Notes: generated by a model not told the origin, from the letters alone. A DNA stretch of 64,000 nt from Effusibacillus lacus (GCF_002335525.1 NZ_BDUF01000106.1:42070-106069); one strand, 5' to 3'. Shown: positions 46,154 to 54,161, counted from the first letter of the stretch. A program made the numbers and translations.

Positions 46154-46774
46154 CTACACTTGTATTTTTTCAAAAATAAACGTACATTGTGCGGCCCCTC
46201 GGGCAATTGTATTCACTTCATTATCCCCACGGTGAAACTTCATATCCGGTGTATATTCGTTAAACACTACCTCGTCGGATTGACAAAACACTTCGGTCAA
46301 CCATGGAATCCCCATATCCTCAAAGGTTTCATGGAACAAACAGCGTGTAATGTGAAAACGGTACAGATTAGGTTCGACTATGATTTCATCATGCTCATTA
46401 TGACGAATTATCCCATGTTGCATTTGATGTTCGTGTTCGATATGGAAAGCTTCATAGGAACGGAGGATGCCCGGTGCAGGGATATACCAGCTCCGTTGGA
46501 CTGCAATAGCCACTTCCGCCAAAAAGTTCTTTGTGGTTTGGCGAGCAATTTCCTCTCCCGTGACTTTGACCAGTTCATGATACAAAACTCCAACCAATAA
46601 AAATGTTTTCTTAAATTCCCTAAGCCCGTAATCGTCATCCGACCTGGCAAATTGACGGCGATATTTGGGGACGGTTGCAAGTAAACTTGGAATAAAAAGA
46701 AATCTGCGCCATCCTAATGCCGGAAGAAGATGTTTATTTAAAATGGACAGAACAGGCGGTCTCTTTTTGCTCAT
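46154..46774 (-). CDS. L-2-amino-thiazoline-4-carboxylate hydrolase-like protein
   Basis: 206 aa. The C-terminal half has the pattern of the ATC hydrolase family (PF14196-like): RFHITRCLFHETFEDMGIPWLTEVFCQSDEVVF, then an AQCTF end. Family members act on thiazoline or thiol compounds, but most are uncharacterised. GGAGGCAACCATTT precedes the ATG. A broken second copy of its 3' end lies at 63.4 kb. The N-terminus (LNKHLLPALGWRRFLFIPSLL) may contact membranes. Confidence 0.65.
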   Translation of the reverse strand: MSKKRPPVLSILNKHLLPALGWRRFLFIPSLLATVPKYRRQFARSDDDYGLREFKKTFLLVGVLYHELVKVTGEEIARQTTKNFLAEVAIAVQRSWYIPAPGILRSYEAFHIEHEHQMQHGIIRHNEHDEIIVEPNLYRFHITRCLFHETFEDMGIPWLTEVFCQSDEVVFNEYTPDMKFHRGDNEVNTIARGAAQCTFIFEKIQV

Positions 46775-46834
46775 AAATGGTTGCCTCCGCGACTACAGGT
46801 TGAATTTTCTGCGTTGCACACATGGAATCGAGAG

Positions 46835-47133
46835 CAGTGCGGATACTAGTCGGGCTTACGTGCGCTATAGAGAGATAAAGGGCCGAATAATGTAGGATAT
46901 TGGACAGTTTCACTTACCTCTATAAATCCGGACTCAAGCAACAACTGTGGAATTAACCCGTCTGCATTGTCTTTTGTCGTAGCAAAACCATCCAGCATTT
47001 GAACAAGGAAAAAAGCTGTCCGCATCAGTGCACTTCGAGGTCTACCCCAGTCGGCTATATGAATTTCACCCCCTGGTTTGAGAACCCGGTGGACTTCAGC
47101 CAAGGTTCGACTCTTGTTTTCGCGAGTCAAATG
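46835..47133. repeat. Direct repeat, left copy (methyltransferase 3' region)
   Basis: Matches 63702-64000 without gaps over 299 bp; I find two differences. The same orientation and about 16.9 kb spacing make it a direct repeat flanking the metal island. The homology continues leftward at lower identity through the ATC hydrolase gene. Confidence 0.9.
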
Positions 47134-47505
47134 GTGAAAGAAAAGACTTGATAAGACGCGGTCGAAGGAATTGTTTGTATAAGGAAGGTCGAAAGACATA
47201 CCCAGATCAAGCGGGATGTCAAGCTGTTCTTTTGCCAGTTTGGCTCTTGCTATTTCAAGTACTTTCGGATCTCCATCCAGTCCGATGACTGTTGCTTCCG
47301 GAAAGCGGTTTTTAATCAAAATTGTCAAAGTAGCGGTGCCACATGCAAGATCCAGGACATGATGATCGGTTTGAATCTGTGCTTGTCGTATTAGTTGAGA
47401 TTTGAAGGTTTCTTCCCGCATTGTCCACTGAATCAATGGATCATAAAATCTGGTTAGCCAGTCATAGTTCAGCGCAGGTTTATACTTATCGGAGTTCTTT
47501 TCCAT
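46846..47505 (-). CDS. Class I SAM-dependent methyltransferase (UbiE-like)
   Basis: 219 aa. Motif I VLDLACGTATLTILIK, acidic loop VIGLDGDPKVLEIAR, motif II NSFDRVLSSLFFHHL, post-I EVHRVLKPGGEIHIADWG. Substrate not predictable; thiols, arsenicals, selenium compounds or quinones are all used by this fold, and a metal/thiol role would fit the island. The ATG at 47505 has GGAGGT 6 nt upstream. A G-tract operator lies just upstream. A nearly identical copy begins beyond the right end of the window. Confidence 0.85.
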   Translation of the reverse strand: MEKNSDKYKPALNYDWLTRFYDPLIQWTMREETFKSQLIRQAQIQTDHHVLDLACGTATLTILIKNRFPEATVIGLDGDPKVLEIARAKLAKEQLDIPLDLGMSFDLPYTNNSFDRVLSSLFFHHLTRENKSRTLAEVHRVLKPGGEIHIADWGRPRSALMRTAFFLVQMLDGFATTKDNADGLIPQLLLESGFIEVSETVQYPTLFGPLSLYSARKPD

Positions 47506-47527
47506 CGCCACACCTCCAGATCAGAAA

Positions 47528-47547
47528 TACCTTACCCCCCCAAGGTA
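47528..47547. promoter_or_regulatory. G-tract operator-like element upstream of the methyltransferase
   Basis: TACCTT and AAGGTA flank a run of seven C (seven G on the coding strand). The layout resembles CsoR/RcnR-family operators and the site at 46104-46118. It lies 23 bp before the start codon. Confidence 0.5.
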
Positions 47548-47673
47548 GTTACAGTAATTATATTTCTGTTTACAAAATCTTGCAATCCACTTCACAAGAA
47601 TTATTTGCTTAATTTAAGGGAGGCTCCAAATCACAGAGATTGCGGTTGCAGGGCTGAAATAGTATTCGGTAAA

Positions 47674-48090
47674 TCACTGTGTTAGAGGACCATTCCATCT
47701 ACCCATTCCACCTTCAAGATTGAAGACTTTTTTGGCCCCTTTCTCGACCATCATCTGGCTGGTTACATCTCCCATCGGACCCGTGTGGCAAACAAAGATG
47801 ATCGTTTTTGACGTGGAAAGCTCGTTCATTCTCTTCTTAAAATCATCAAATGGGATGTTAATCGCCCCGGGTATATGACCCTTTTTAAAGAGTGAGGGTT
47901 CCCGGAGGTCGACAATCTGAAGATCCTTCTGATCCTTTAAGAGAGCAGTCACTTGTGAAGAAGTAATCAGAGAATACCCTTTCCCCGTACCGCCGGTTGC
48001 TTCGCGAGGATCACCTAATTTATTCCACAAAAGCGCGGCTATCGCGGCGAGAAAAAGGGTAAGTGAAAGCACAATCAACCAACGTTTCAT
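47674..48090 (-). CDS. Membrane-anchored rhodanese-like sulfurtransferase
   Basis: 138 aa. An N-terminal TM at 4-22 places the single rhodanese domain outside the cell. QIVDLREPSLFKKGHIPGAINIP and the active loop FVCHTGPMGDVTS with Cys101. It could carry persulfide sulfur or handle selenium/sulfur in thiol repair. It follows the methyltransferase by about 160 bp. The ribosome binding site is GGGGGTATTGGG. Confidence 0.88.
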   Translation of the reverse strand: MKRWLIVLSLTLFLAAIAALLWNKLGDPREATGGTGKGYSLITSSQVTALLKDQKDLQIVDLREPSLFKKGHIPGAINIPFDDFKKRMNELSTSKTIIFVCHTGPMGDVTSQMMVEKGAKKVFNLEGGMGRWNGPLTQ

Positions 48091-48126
48091 CCCAATACCC
48101 CCTAAGCAGTCTTGATCTTCGTCTTC

Positions 48127-48321
48127 TTAGAATCCGTAGTTTACGTAGATAAGGTAAACAACAGAAAAAAGAGTCATGACTGTTGACACACCTAATGTGA
48201 TAACTCCTGATGCCGTTCTCCAAGCCCTGGACTTCCACGCCATGAAATAGGCCAAGCCGAGTGCTCCAATTGCCAAGCTCAGAAACAGGTATTCGTATTT
48301 ACGGAATGTATTCCGTTTCAC
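48127..48321 (-). CDS. Small two-TM membrane protein of unknown function
   Basis: 64 aa from a GTG at 48321. A basic start (VKRNTFRKYEY) then LFLSLAIGALGLAYFMAW and ASGVITLGVSTVMTLFSVVYLIYV. It overlaps the DUF1405 gene end by 23 nt, which suggests co-translation. The start is uncertain, since the frame is open to 48390 and the binding site is weak. No family recognised. Confidence 0.5.
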   Translation of the reverse strand: MKRNTFRKYEYLFLSLAIGALGLAYFMAWKSRAWRTASGVITLGVSTVMTLFSVVYLIYVNYGF

Positions 48322-48916
48322 TTTTAATCCCAACAAACTTGTTGCTCTCACTTTTTCTATTGCGAAGGAATGCAAAAATCGAAATAACAATAATCGATAG
48401 TAACACGGTCAACCAGCTGATTGGAATATCAAATTCGTCGCTCTGCAGCCAAGGATGGACGTCGAACGTGTAATCGACCCAGTCGTTAAAGAGAATCCAG
48501 CTGCCGGCGGCCAGTAAATGCTTGCCTTTAAAGGTATAGAATCGTAAGAACAGGAACGCTTCAATTGCCATCCCAAAATGGGACACTACCAGCATCCAAC
48601 TCGACCAGTGAATCTCTCCGTACAGATATCCAAAGAAAAAGATAATACCGACTGCCCAAAAACCATATTTCACTGACAGCAAAGCACCAAACGCCTCAAT
48701 ATATGGATTCCGTTTGTTGTACCACAAAAGGATGAGAAACAAAGTAAAAAACAGGCTGGAAGTTGGACTGTCAGGCACTAAAGGTAAAAAAATTGGCGGA
48801 GTGGTGAGCAATTGATCTTTGTACCAGTAGTAGCCATATAAGGTTCCCAATCCGTTTACCCAAATCAAGGTCATCAATATTTGGGGACGAGTCAGGATCT
48901 CAAGCAGTCGCCTCAT
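48299..48916 (-). CDS. DUF1405 membrane protein
   Basis: 205 aa, five to six TM helices. IWVNGLGTLYGYYWYKDQL, FLPLVPDSPTSSLFF and YGFWAVGIIFFFGYLYGE are the DUF1405 (YpjA) signature. Function unknown. It overlaps the 3' end of lgt by 17 nt and so belongs to the lepB-lgt operon. Confidence 0.88.
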   Translation of the reverse strand: MRRLLEILTRPQILMTLIWVNGLGTLYGYYWYKDQLLTTPPIFLPLVPDSPTSSLFFTLFLILLWYNKRNPYIEAFGALLSVKYGFWAVGIIFFFGYLYGEIHWSSWMLVVSHFGMAIEAFLFLRFYTFKGKHLLAAGSWILFNDWVDYTFDVHPWLQSDEFDIPISWLTVLLSIIVISIFAFLRNRKSESNKFVGIKSETEYIP

Positions 48917-49682
48917 GGTTCTTGACTCCCTTTCTGGTCACCAACAACAGGATACCTGTAACGATTACAACAGCCAGACTCGTCCATTGGGCAGCCGTCC
49001 ACCCAAACAAGTATTGAGGAGTATCTCCTCTTAAAAATTCAAGGGCAAATCGTCCCGCCGAATACAAAGAAACATAAGACAAAAAGAGAGTACCTTGCGG
49101 GAGCGGTCTGTTTTTCAGTATTAGTAATAAAGCAAATACAATCAGGTTCCACTGGCCTTCCCACACTTCTGCCGGCCACAAGGGCTGAGCCCCATATTCG
49201 GCATAAGCACTCGTGCCGGGCGGGTAAACAATTCCAAATGAACTGCCGGTCGGAGAACCATACGCGTCTCCATTTAGGAAACAGGCGACGCGTCCCACCG
49301 CTTGCCCCAGAATCATTCCGGGCGCAAACAAGTCGGCCGTTTCCCAGAAGCTCCACTTAAGCCTTCGCATGTACCAAATGGCTGTTGCAACCCCTCCGAC
49401 CAGGCCGCCTTGAATGGACATACCGCCCTTCCAGACAGCAAATATATCAACAGGGTTCTGCAAATAATATCCTGGCTGGAAAAACAGCACTTCCCAAAGC
49501 CGGGCACCTATTAACCCGCCTATAACGGAATACAAAGACAGATTCAGTATCTGTTCCCGGTCTTTCCCGGCTTGTTTAGCAAAATACAAAGTTACGCCAA
49601 TTCCAATCAAAATTGCCAAAGCTACAACCAATCCGTATGAACGAACTGGAAACCCCAAAAACTCAAACAATATAACTCGCAT
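48900..49682 (-). CDS. lgt: Prolipoprotein diacylglyceryl transferase
   Basis: 260 aa, seven TM helices. The Lgt signature is MILGQAVGRVACFLNGDAYGSPT (canonical GRxGNFxNGE, here with ACFLNGDAYG), with the essential Arg retained. GGMSIQGGLVGG and a final YSAGRFALEFLRGD are also typical. It lipidates the Cys of lipobox proteins in the membrane. The divergent signature suggests an accessory island copy rather than the housekeeping one. GGAGGGGG precedes the ATG. Confidence 0.92.
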   Translation of the reverse strand: MRVILFEFLGFPVRSYGLVVALAILIGIGVTLYFAKQAGKDREQILNLSLYSVIGGLIGARLWEVLFFQPGYYLQNPVDIFAVWKGGMSIQGGLVGGVATAIWYMRRLKWSFWETADLFAPGMILGQAVGRVACFLNGDAYGSPTGSSFGIVYPPGTSAYAEYGAQPLWPAEVWEGQWNLIVFALLLILKNRPLPQGTLFLSYVSLYSAGRFALEFLRGDTPQYLFGWTAAQWTSLAVVIVTGILLLVTRKGVKNHEATA

Positions 49683-49699
49683 ATTTCCCCCTCCTCAAC

Positions 49700-50227
49700 C
49701 TATAGCGAACGAATTTTTGTCAGCGGCCACCACACAAAATCCACACGTCCCACCACGTCATTTAATTCGATAAATCCAATCTTTTGATCACGGCTGTCCG
49801 TGCTCAGATTGCGGTTATCTCCCAATACAAAAATTGTACCTTCTGGAACTATCACCTTTTCAAAATTTGCATTTGTTGTTCCCATAACATAGGGCTCCTC
49901 AAGGGGAACTCCGTTTCGAACAACTTGTTCGTTTTTAATCTCGATGACATCTCCCGGAAGACCGATCACGCGTTTTATGAAATCCATTTTCGGATCCGCT
50001 GGAAATTTGAACACCACGATGTCACCGGATTCGGGCATTCCGAACTGATAAATAATCCGATTAACCAAAGCGCGTTCACGGTGTTCCAATGTGGGCACCA
50101 TGGATATACCTTCTATAACAACCGGTAAGGCAAAAAATTTATAAATGATAAATACTATAGAAATCGCAAGTGCTGTATCCAGAAGCCAACCCAAAGTGGT
50201 ACTTTTGTCTTTCTGGACTTTGCTCAC
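49700..50227 (-). CDS. lepB: Type I signal peptidase
   Basis: 175 aa. One N-terminal TM at 12-35, box B GISMVPTL with catalytic Ser42, box D MDFIKRVIGLPGD with Lys85, and box E FVLGDNRNLSTDSR. GTG at 50227 with GGGGGATAATT upstream. Its placement 17 nt before lgt gives a small secretion-maturation cassette within a metal island. Confidence 0.93.
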   Translation of the reverse strand: MSKVQKDKSTTLGWLLDTALAISIVFIIYKFFALPVVIEGISMVPTLEHRERALVNRIIYQFGMPESGDIVVFKFPADPKMDFIKRVIGLPGDVIEIKNEQVVRNGVPLEEPYVMGTTNANFEKVIVPEGTIFVLGDNRNLSTDSRDQKIGFIELNDVVGRVDFVWWPLTKIRSL

Positions 50228-50513
50228 AATTATCCCCCACAAGACTTTTCCTTGGCCAGTTTGGCAAAAAGGAACTTGACCTATCAGAAGAATAAGAATT
50301 TCTTTTTTACCATAGCAGAGAAATGTGTAGTTTCATTGAAGAAATCCAAATTGAAAAACCGCGCCTTCCAACGCGGTCGGTTTGCTGTATCTTACCACTG
50401 GTTCCAAGATTCTCCCCGGTTCTCTAATAGCTTTTTCGAATAAAAGCTTTTCGTTTCGGCAATAGTAACCCAAGAATTGTATGACTTTACAACTTATAGC
50501 AGGAGGGATTCAC

Positions 50514-50855
50514 ATGATAGGAGCACTTTCCACAACCGCACTTCAAGCCTGTATCGAAGCCTGTAACCGATGTATGCAAGCCTGCGAGGAGTGCCTAACG
50601 GCTTGTCTACATGAACCGGATGTTCATGACCGGACAAAATGTGTTCAAACTCTTCGGGACTGCGGGGATATTTGCGCACTCGCTTCCCGCTATATGTCTC
50701 GAACCAGTGAGTACTCAAAACAAATCTGTGGGCTTTGCGCCAACATTTGTGACGCTTGCGCCAAACATTGCGAAATGTTCAAGGATGAGCACTGCCAAAA
50801 ATGCGCAGAAATGTGTCGTAAATGTGCGGAAGAATGCCGCAAAATGGTCGCCTAA
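50514..50855 (+). CDS. Cys-rich four-helix copper storage protein (Csp/DUF326)
   Basis: 113 aa with 19 Cys in CxxxC and CxxC spacing along four helices (ACIEACNRCMQACEECLTAC; CGLCANICDACAKHC; CQKCAEMCRKCAEEC). This is the four-helix bundle of Csp proteins, which fill their core with Cu(I). No signal peptide, so a cytosolic Csp3-type store. GGAGGGATTCAC fixes the ATG at 50514. It is transcribed alone, with a terminator behind it. Confidence 0.92.
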   Translation: MIGALSTTALQACIEACNRCMQACEECLTACLHEPDVHDRTKCVQTLRDCGDICALASRYMSRTSEYSKQICGLCANICDACAKHCEMFKDEHCQKCAEMCRKCAEECRKMVA

Positions 50856-50873
50856 TCCAAAGCGAAGTGACTG

Positions 50874-50909
50874 GGGTAGGTAAAGGTCAACCTCTACCTG
50901 CCCTTTTTC
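50874..50909 (+). terminator. Terminator of the copper storage protein gene
   Basis: GGGTAGGTAAAGGT pairs with ACCTCTACCTGCCC (two imperfect pairs) and is followed by TTTTTC. Confidence 0.8.
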
Positions 50910-50920
50910 TATGCAAAAAA

Positions 50921-51517
50921 TTAGATGATTGTATTTCCTAGGGAGAACGGTTTTGTAACATAGTCGTCCGCTCCGAGGCAGAGACCTTCTATTTTGTCTT
51001 GCTCAGATGTTTTGGCAGTAAGCATGATAATGCTGACACGCGACAGAGAACGGAGGCGTTTGCATGTTTCTTCCCCCGGAATGCCAGGCAGCATAAGGTC
51101 CAAGAGGATCAGGTCATACGGTTTTTCCTCATGACTACTGATTCCTTCTTCTCCGCTGCCCACGATGTCAACCTCATATCCTTCCCGCTGAAGATACGAT
51201 TGTACCACTTCGGCAATTTTTTCTACGTTAACTTTTCTAACCAATATCCATACGTGTAGGGCAAATAGGACAGCTTTATAGATGTTGACAGGATGGTAAG
51301 TTCCATCCGACAGACTGGTTCCCCAAATCAGTTCAGTTCTAGTCCCATAGTCCGCCACTAGTATGGAGTACGCGCCCCATCCGGCAAGGGCAGCCGGTAC
51401 CAGAACGTCCAGCAACGTAAAAATAGGGATGGGATGTTTGCGAAATTTGAATACAAAATACCCAACTCCAATTGTCCAGCCAAACCAAGAAGCGTAAGGA
51501 ATCATCGTTATCTTCAT
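50921..51517 (-). pseudogene. Chimera of an Lgt-like membrane segment and a truncated response regulator
   Basis: 198 codons, open throughout. Residues 1-95 look like a small Lgt-like membrane protein (FTLLDVLVPAALAG, YGTRTELIWGTS, YHPVNIYKAVLFALHVWIL). From residue 96 the frame becomes an OmpR receiver (VEKIAEVVQSYLQREGYEV, LILLDLMLPGIPGEETC, MLTAKTSEQDK, DDYVTKPFS) that has lost its first strand with the acidic pair and ends before the DNA-binding domain. It is most simply an in-frame deletion joining two genes, with no kinase nearby. A product may be made but cannot work as a normal regulator. Confidence 0.75.
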
Positions 51518-51577
51518 CAAACCTCCATAATTGTGTTTTAAACTTACTATTAGATAACAACATGGAGGTCAATGAGA

Positions 51578-53173
51578 ATGAATAAACAATCGAAGCTGAT
51601 TCTTGGAGGACTTGGCGTATTAGCCATTGCCGGAGGCATCTACTACTTTGCCGGTTCTTCCATGACATCGTCAAATAAACAAACTGTGGCACAACCAAAA
51701 GTGGTCGAAGAAAACGGTCAAACAGTGAAACAGTTTGAGATTACCGCTGAAACGAAAAATATCAAACTCAAGGACGGGACTTCGGTTGACGCTTGGACTT
51801 TCGGTGGAAGCGTCCCGGGCACCCAAATTCGTGTGACGGAAGGCGACAGAGTACGAATCACACTGGCTAACAAGCTTCCCGAACCGACAAGTATCCATTG
51901 GCACGGACTCCCCGTTCCAAATGCAATGGACGGAATTCCTGGAGTTACTCAGAACGCCGTCAAACCGGGCGAATCCTTTACCTATGAGTTTACTGTAACA
52001 ACACCGGGAACTTACTGGTACCATTCGCATCAGAAGAGTGTGGAACAGGTTGACAAGGGGTTATACGGCACTTTCATTGTAGTACCCAAAAATGCAACCG
52101 TTAAATACGACCGTGACATTACACTTGCCTTTGACGAATGGATGGCGGGAATGGATCACGGCAACATGAACATGGGAAGCGGCGGCATGTCCGGAATGGA
52201 CCATAGCAAGATGAATATGGGCAACGGAAACAACAACATATCAGGTATGGACCACAGTAACATGGGAGGTTCCAATCAAACCGCTTCTGATAAAAAGGAA
52301 GAATCCCATGAGGACATGATGAAGCAAATGTACAATGTGTTTACTGTCAACGGAACCGCAGGCAAGCTGATTCAACCTATTGAAGTGAAAGCAGGTGAAC
52401 GCATCAAACTCCGGTTGGTGAACGCCGGTTTCCAAACCCATAAAATCCATTTGGGCAATCAACCTTTTATAGTGACAAATACAGATGGTCAGCCAGTTCA
52501 AGATCCAGTATTGGTAACGGATCAATTAGTGGCTGTGGCTCCGGGTGAACGCTACGATTTGGAATTTATCGCAACGGAAGGCGGTTTTCTGATTGATGAC
52601 CATGCGGATTCCCCCGCTGCAGGTGACATTCAGATTCCGGTTAAAGTGCTGTCCAGCAAAAACTCTGTAACTCTGGAACACAAGAACAAAGGGGATCTTC
52701 CGACTTTTGACATTATGGCATACGGTCAGAAAACCCAACCCGCTGAGCACAAGTATAATCTGGAATACACAATGGTCCTGGATAACGTGAAAGACAAATC
52801 GGGTAATGAAATTTATACAATCAACGGACTCACATTCCCAAATACCCAACCCCTTTCTGTCAAAAAAGGAGACTGGGTCAAGGTGAAGTTTGTGAATCGC
52901 GGAACAGTTGACCATCCGATGCACTTACACGGTCACTTCTTCCAGGTGTTGACGAAAAACGGCCAACCGGTTAAAGGTTCTATTCCCTCCAAGGACACCT
53001 TAAATATTCGTCCCAGTGAGGAATATGAGGTGGAATTCTTGGCCGACAATGAGGGGAACTGGATGTTCCACTGCCACGATCTGCACCACGCGGCTGCCGG
53101 TATGGTAACCTTGGTGAACTATGAAGGATATAAACCCAACTTTACTCCGGACCCAAATGATAAACCGGAATAA
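51578..53173 (+). CDS. Multicopper oxidase with Met/His-rich insertion
   Basis: 531 aa, three cupredoxin domains, N-terminal anchor at 5-24. Copper motifs: SIHWHGLPVP, YWYHSHQKS, HPMHLHGHFF and MFHCHDLHHAAAGM (type 1 and bridge ligands). Between domains 1 and 2 a stretch of about 45 residues rich in Met, His, Gly and Asn (MDHGNMNMGSGG, MDHSKMNMGN) resembles the Met-rich loops of CueO. It probably detoxifies Cu(I) outside the cell. ATG at 51578, with GGAGGT 8 nt upstream. Confidence 0.93.
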   Translation: MNKQSKLILGGLGVLAIAGGIYYFAGSSMTSSNKQTVAQPKVVEENGQTVKQFEITAETKNIKLKDGTSVDAWTFGGSVPGTQIRVTEGDRVRITLANKLPEPTSIHWHGLPVPNAMDGIPGVTQNAVKPGESFTYEFTVTTPGTYWYHSHQKSVEQVDKGLYGTFIVVPKNATVKYDRDITLAFDEWMAGMDHGNMNMGSGGMSGMDHSKMNMGNGNNNISGMDHSNMGGSNQTASDKKEESHEDMMKQMYNVFTVNGTAGKLIQPIEVKAGERIKLRLVNAGFQTHKIHLGNQPFIVTNTDGQPVQDPVLVTDQLVAVAPGERYDLEFIATEGGFLIDDHADSPAAGDIQIPVKVLSSKNSVTLEHKNKGDLPTFDIMAYGQKTQPAEHKYNLEYTMVLDNVKDKSGNEIYTINGLTFPNTQPLSVKKGDWVKVKFVNRGTVDHPMHLHGHFFQVLTKNGQPVKGSIPSKDTLNIRPSEEYEVEFLADNEGNWMFHCHDLHHAAAGMVTLVNYEGYKPNFTPDPNDKPE

Positions 53174-53195
53174 ATGCAAACTGGGCGTACCATTA

Positions 53196-53233
53196 AAAAT
53201 ACCCTTGCGTACATTTTGACGCAAGGGTATTTT
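53196..53233. terminator. Bidirectional terminator between the oxidase and the selenoprotein operon
   Basis: AAAATACCCTTGCGT at 53196-53210 and ACGCAAGGGTATTTT at 53219-53233 form a 15-bp perfect stem; T tracts occur on both sides. Confidence 0.9.
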
Positions 53234-53261
53234 AACAATCTTGTTCCATACCATACTTTCT

Positions 53262-53540
53262 TTATTCCAACGCGTACGAACCCCATTCGTAAGTAACGAT
53301 AAACTCTTTTCCGCAACAGTTTATTTTGTTTCCCGGTTGCACATCATCAGGCAACTCAACCTCTTGATCGCAAATCGGACAAGACGCTTTTTTTATGATC
53401 TTTCCGTGCAATTTGCTATCCTGCTCTACGAGCCGGAGAGAGACTCCCGCTCAGTTTGGGCAAAGTACAATATCGCCTGCTTTACTCCCCTGCGGAATCG
53501 GGATATTCCTCTCACAAACCGGACAATAAATAGTTTCCAT
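53262..53540 (-). CDS. Double zinc-ribbon (LysW-like) protein with in-frame UGA, predicted selenoprotein
   Basis: 92 aa if UGA codon 30 (53451-53453) is read as selenocysteine. The first ribbon is YCPVCERNIPIPQGSKAGD then CPNU, with U where the fourth zinc Cys belongs. The second ribbon is SCPICDQEVELPDDVQPGN then INCCGKEF, in LysW-like order. The frame stays open and protein-like for 62 codons after the UGA and ends in TAA. The ATG at 53540 is 16 nt upstream of the glutaredoxin stop. It is last gene of the operon. Function unknown; a metal- or selenium-binding carrier is possible. Confidence 0.75.
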
Positions 53541-53556
53541 CCTTGCACCGCTTTCT

Positions 53557-53796
53557 TTATAACTTTAAGGCTCTCTCCACTTTGCCGCGGTCCCATCCGA
53601 CAATCACTTCATCCCCTATGACTATCACAGGTGTCGCCATGGCACCTGAAATCTTAAGCATTTCATCCATTGCTTGCGGATCTTCCGTAACGTCGACAAC
53701 TTCAAACTCGACTCCTTTGGACGAAAGAAACTCTTTCGCCATTTTGCAAGGTCCTCAGCCGGGGCTTGAGAAAACTTTTACTTTCTGTTCTGCCAT
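53557..53796 (-). CDS. Glutaredoxin/NrdH-like predicted selenoprotein (UGPC active site)
   Basis: 79 aa with UGA at codon 14 (53755-53757). VKVFSSPGUGPCKMAKEFL matches the thioredoxin-fold active site CGPC with the first, nucleophilic Cys as Sec. The rest is a clean glutaredoxin: VEFEVVDVTEDPQAMDEM, cis-Pro ATPVIVIGDEVIVGWD, RGKVERAL. Stop TAA. GGAGGTA precedes the ATG at 53796. It would be a fast thiol reductant, perhaps recycling the Sec/Cys pairs of the two upstream proteins. Without recoding only a start at the internal ATG (53742) would be possible, which lacks the active site. Confidence 0.85.
53722..53738 (-). other. SECIS-like hairpin after the glutaredoxin UGA
   Basis: In the mRNA CGAAAGA-GUU-UCUUUCG forms a 7-bp perfect stem with a 3-nt loop that starts 17 nt after the UGA, the distance expected for a bacterial SECIS. 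Confidence 0.5.
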
Positions 53797-53816
53797 TTTC
53801 ATTACCTCCACGGTTT

Positions 53817-54161
53817 TTATTGAATTCCATAACCCAGCTTCTTGACTGCCTCATGGATCTGTTCGATCTTTGTTTGATCCGGGTTATAGGAAACCTCAAC
53901 AGTAGCGCTTCCATCCTTTTGCAATTCACCCACATTTACGGATTGTACACCCGCCACTTTAGTGATCGCTTGTTTCACGGCGATCGGACAGCTTGCTCAA
54001 GTCATTCCCGTTACAGTAAATGTCGTATTGGCCAGTTGAGCGTTTGATGCGTTTGTTGCGGGAACAGGGGAGGAGTTTTTCAGACCGGATGAAGAACTGC
54101 ATCCCGTAAAAAATAAGATTCCCGCCACCAACAACACGCTTGTACGAAACGGAACCCTCAT
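53817..54161 (-). CDS. MerP-like HMA lipoprotein, predicted selenoprotein
   Basis: 114 aa with UGA at codon 55 (53997-53999). A lipoprotein signal peptide ends in FFTGC (Cys21), followed by a Ser/Asn linker and an HMA fold: FTVTGMTUASCPIAVKQAI, VAGVQSVNVGELQKDGSATVEV, YGIQ. The motif is GMTUxxC for the usual GMTCxxC, so the metal pair is Sec-Cys. Stop TAA. AGGAGG lies 6 nt upstream of the ATG at 54161 and overlaps the MerT-like stop codon. It would bind a soft metal outside the membrane and pass it to the MerT-like protein. Confidence 0.85.
53964..53985 (-). other. SECIS-like hairpin after the MerP UGA
   Basis: In the mRNA GAUCGC and GCGAUC form a 6-bp perfect stem with a 10-nt loop, starting 12 nt after the UGA. 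Confidence 0.45.

Noticed and set aside
48020-48238. Short minus-strand frame across the rhodanese start
   Set aside because: No recognisable features and no binding site. The overlapping rhodanese and small membrane protein explain the region.
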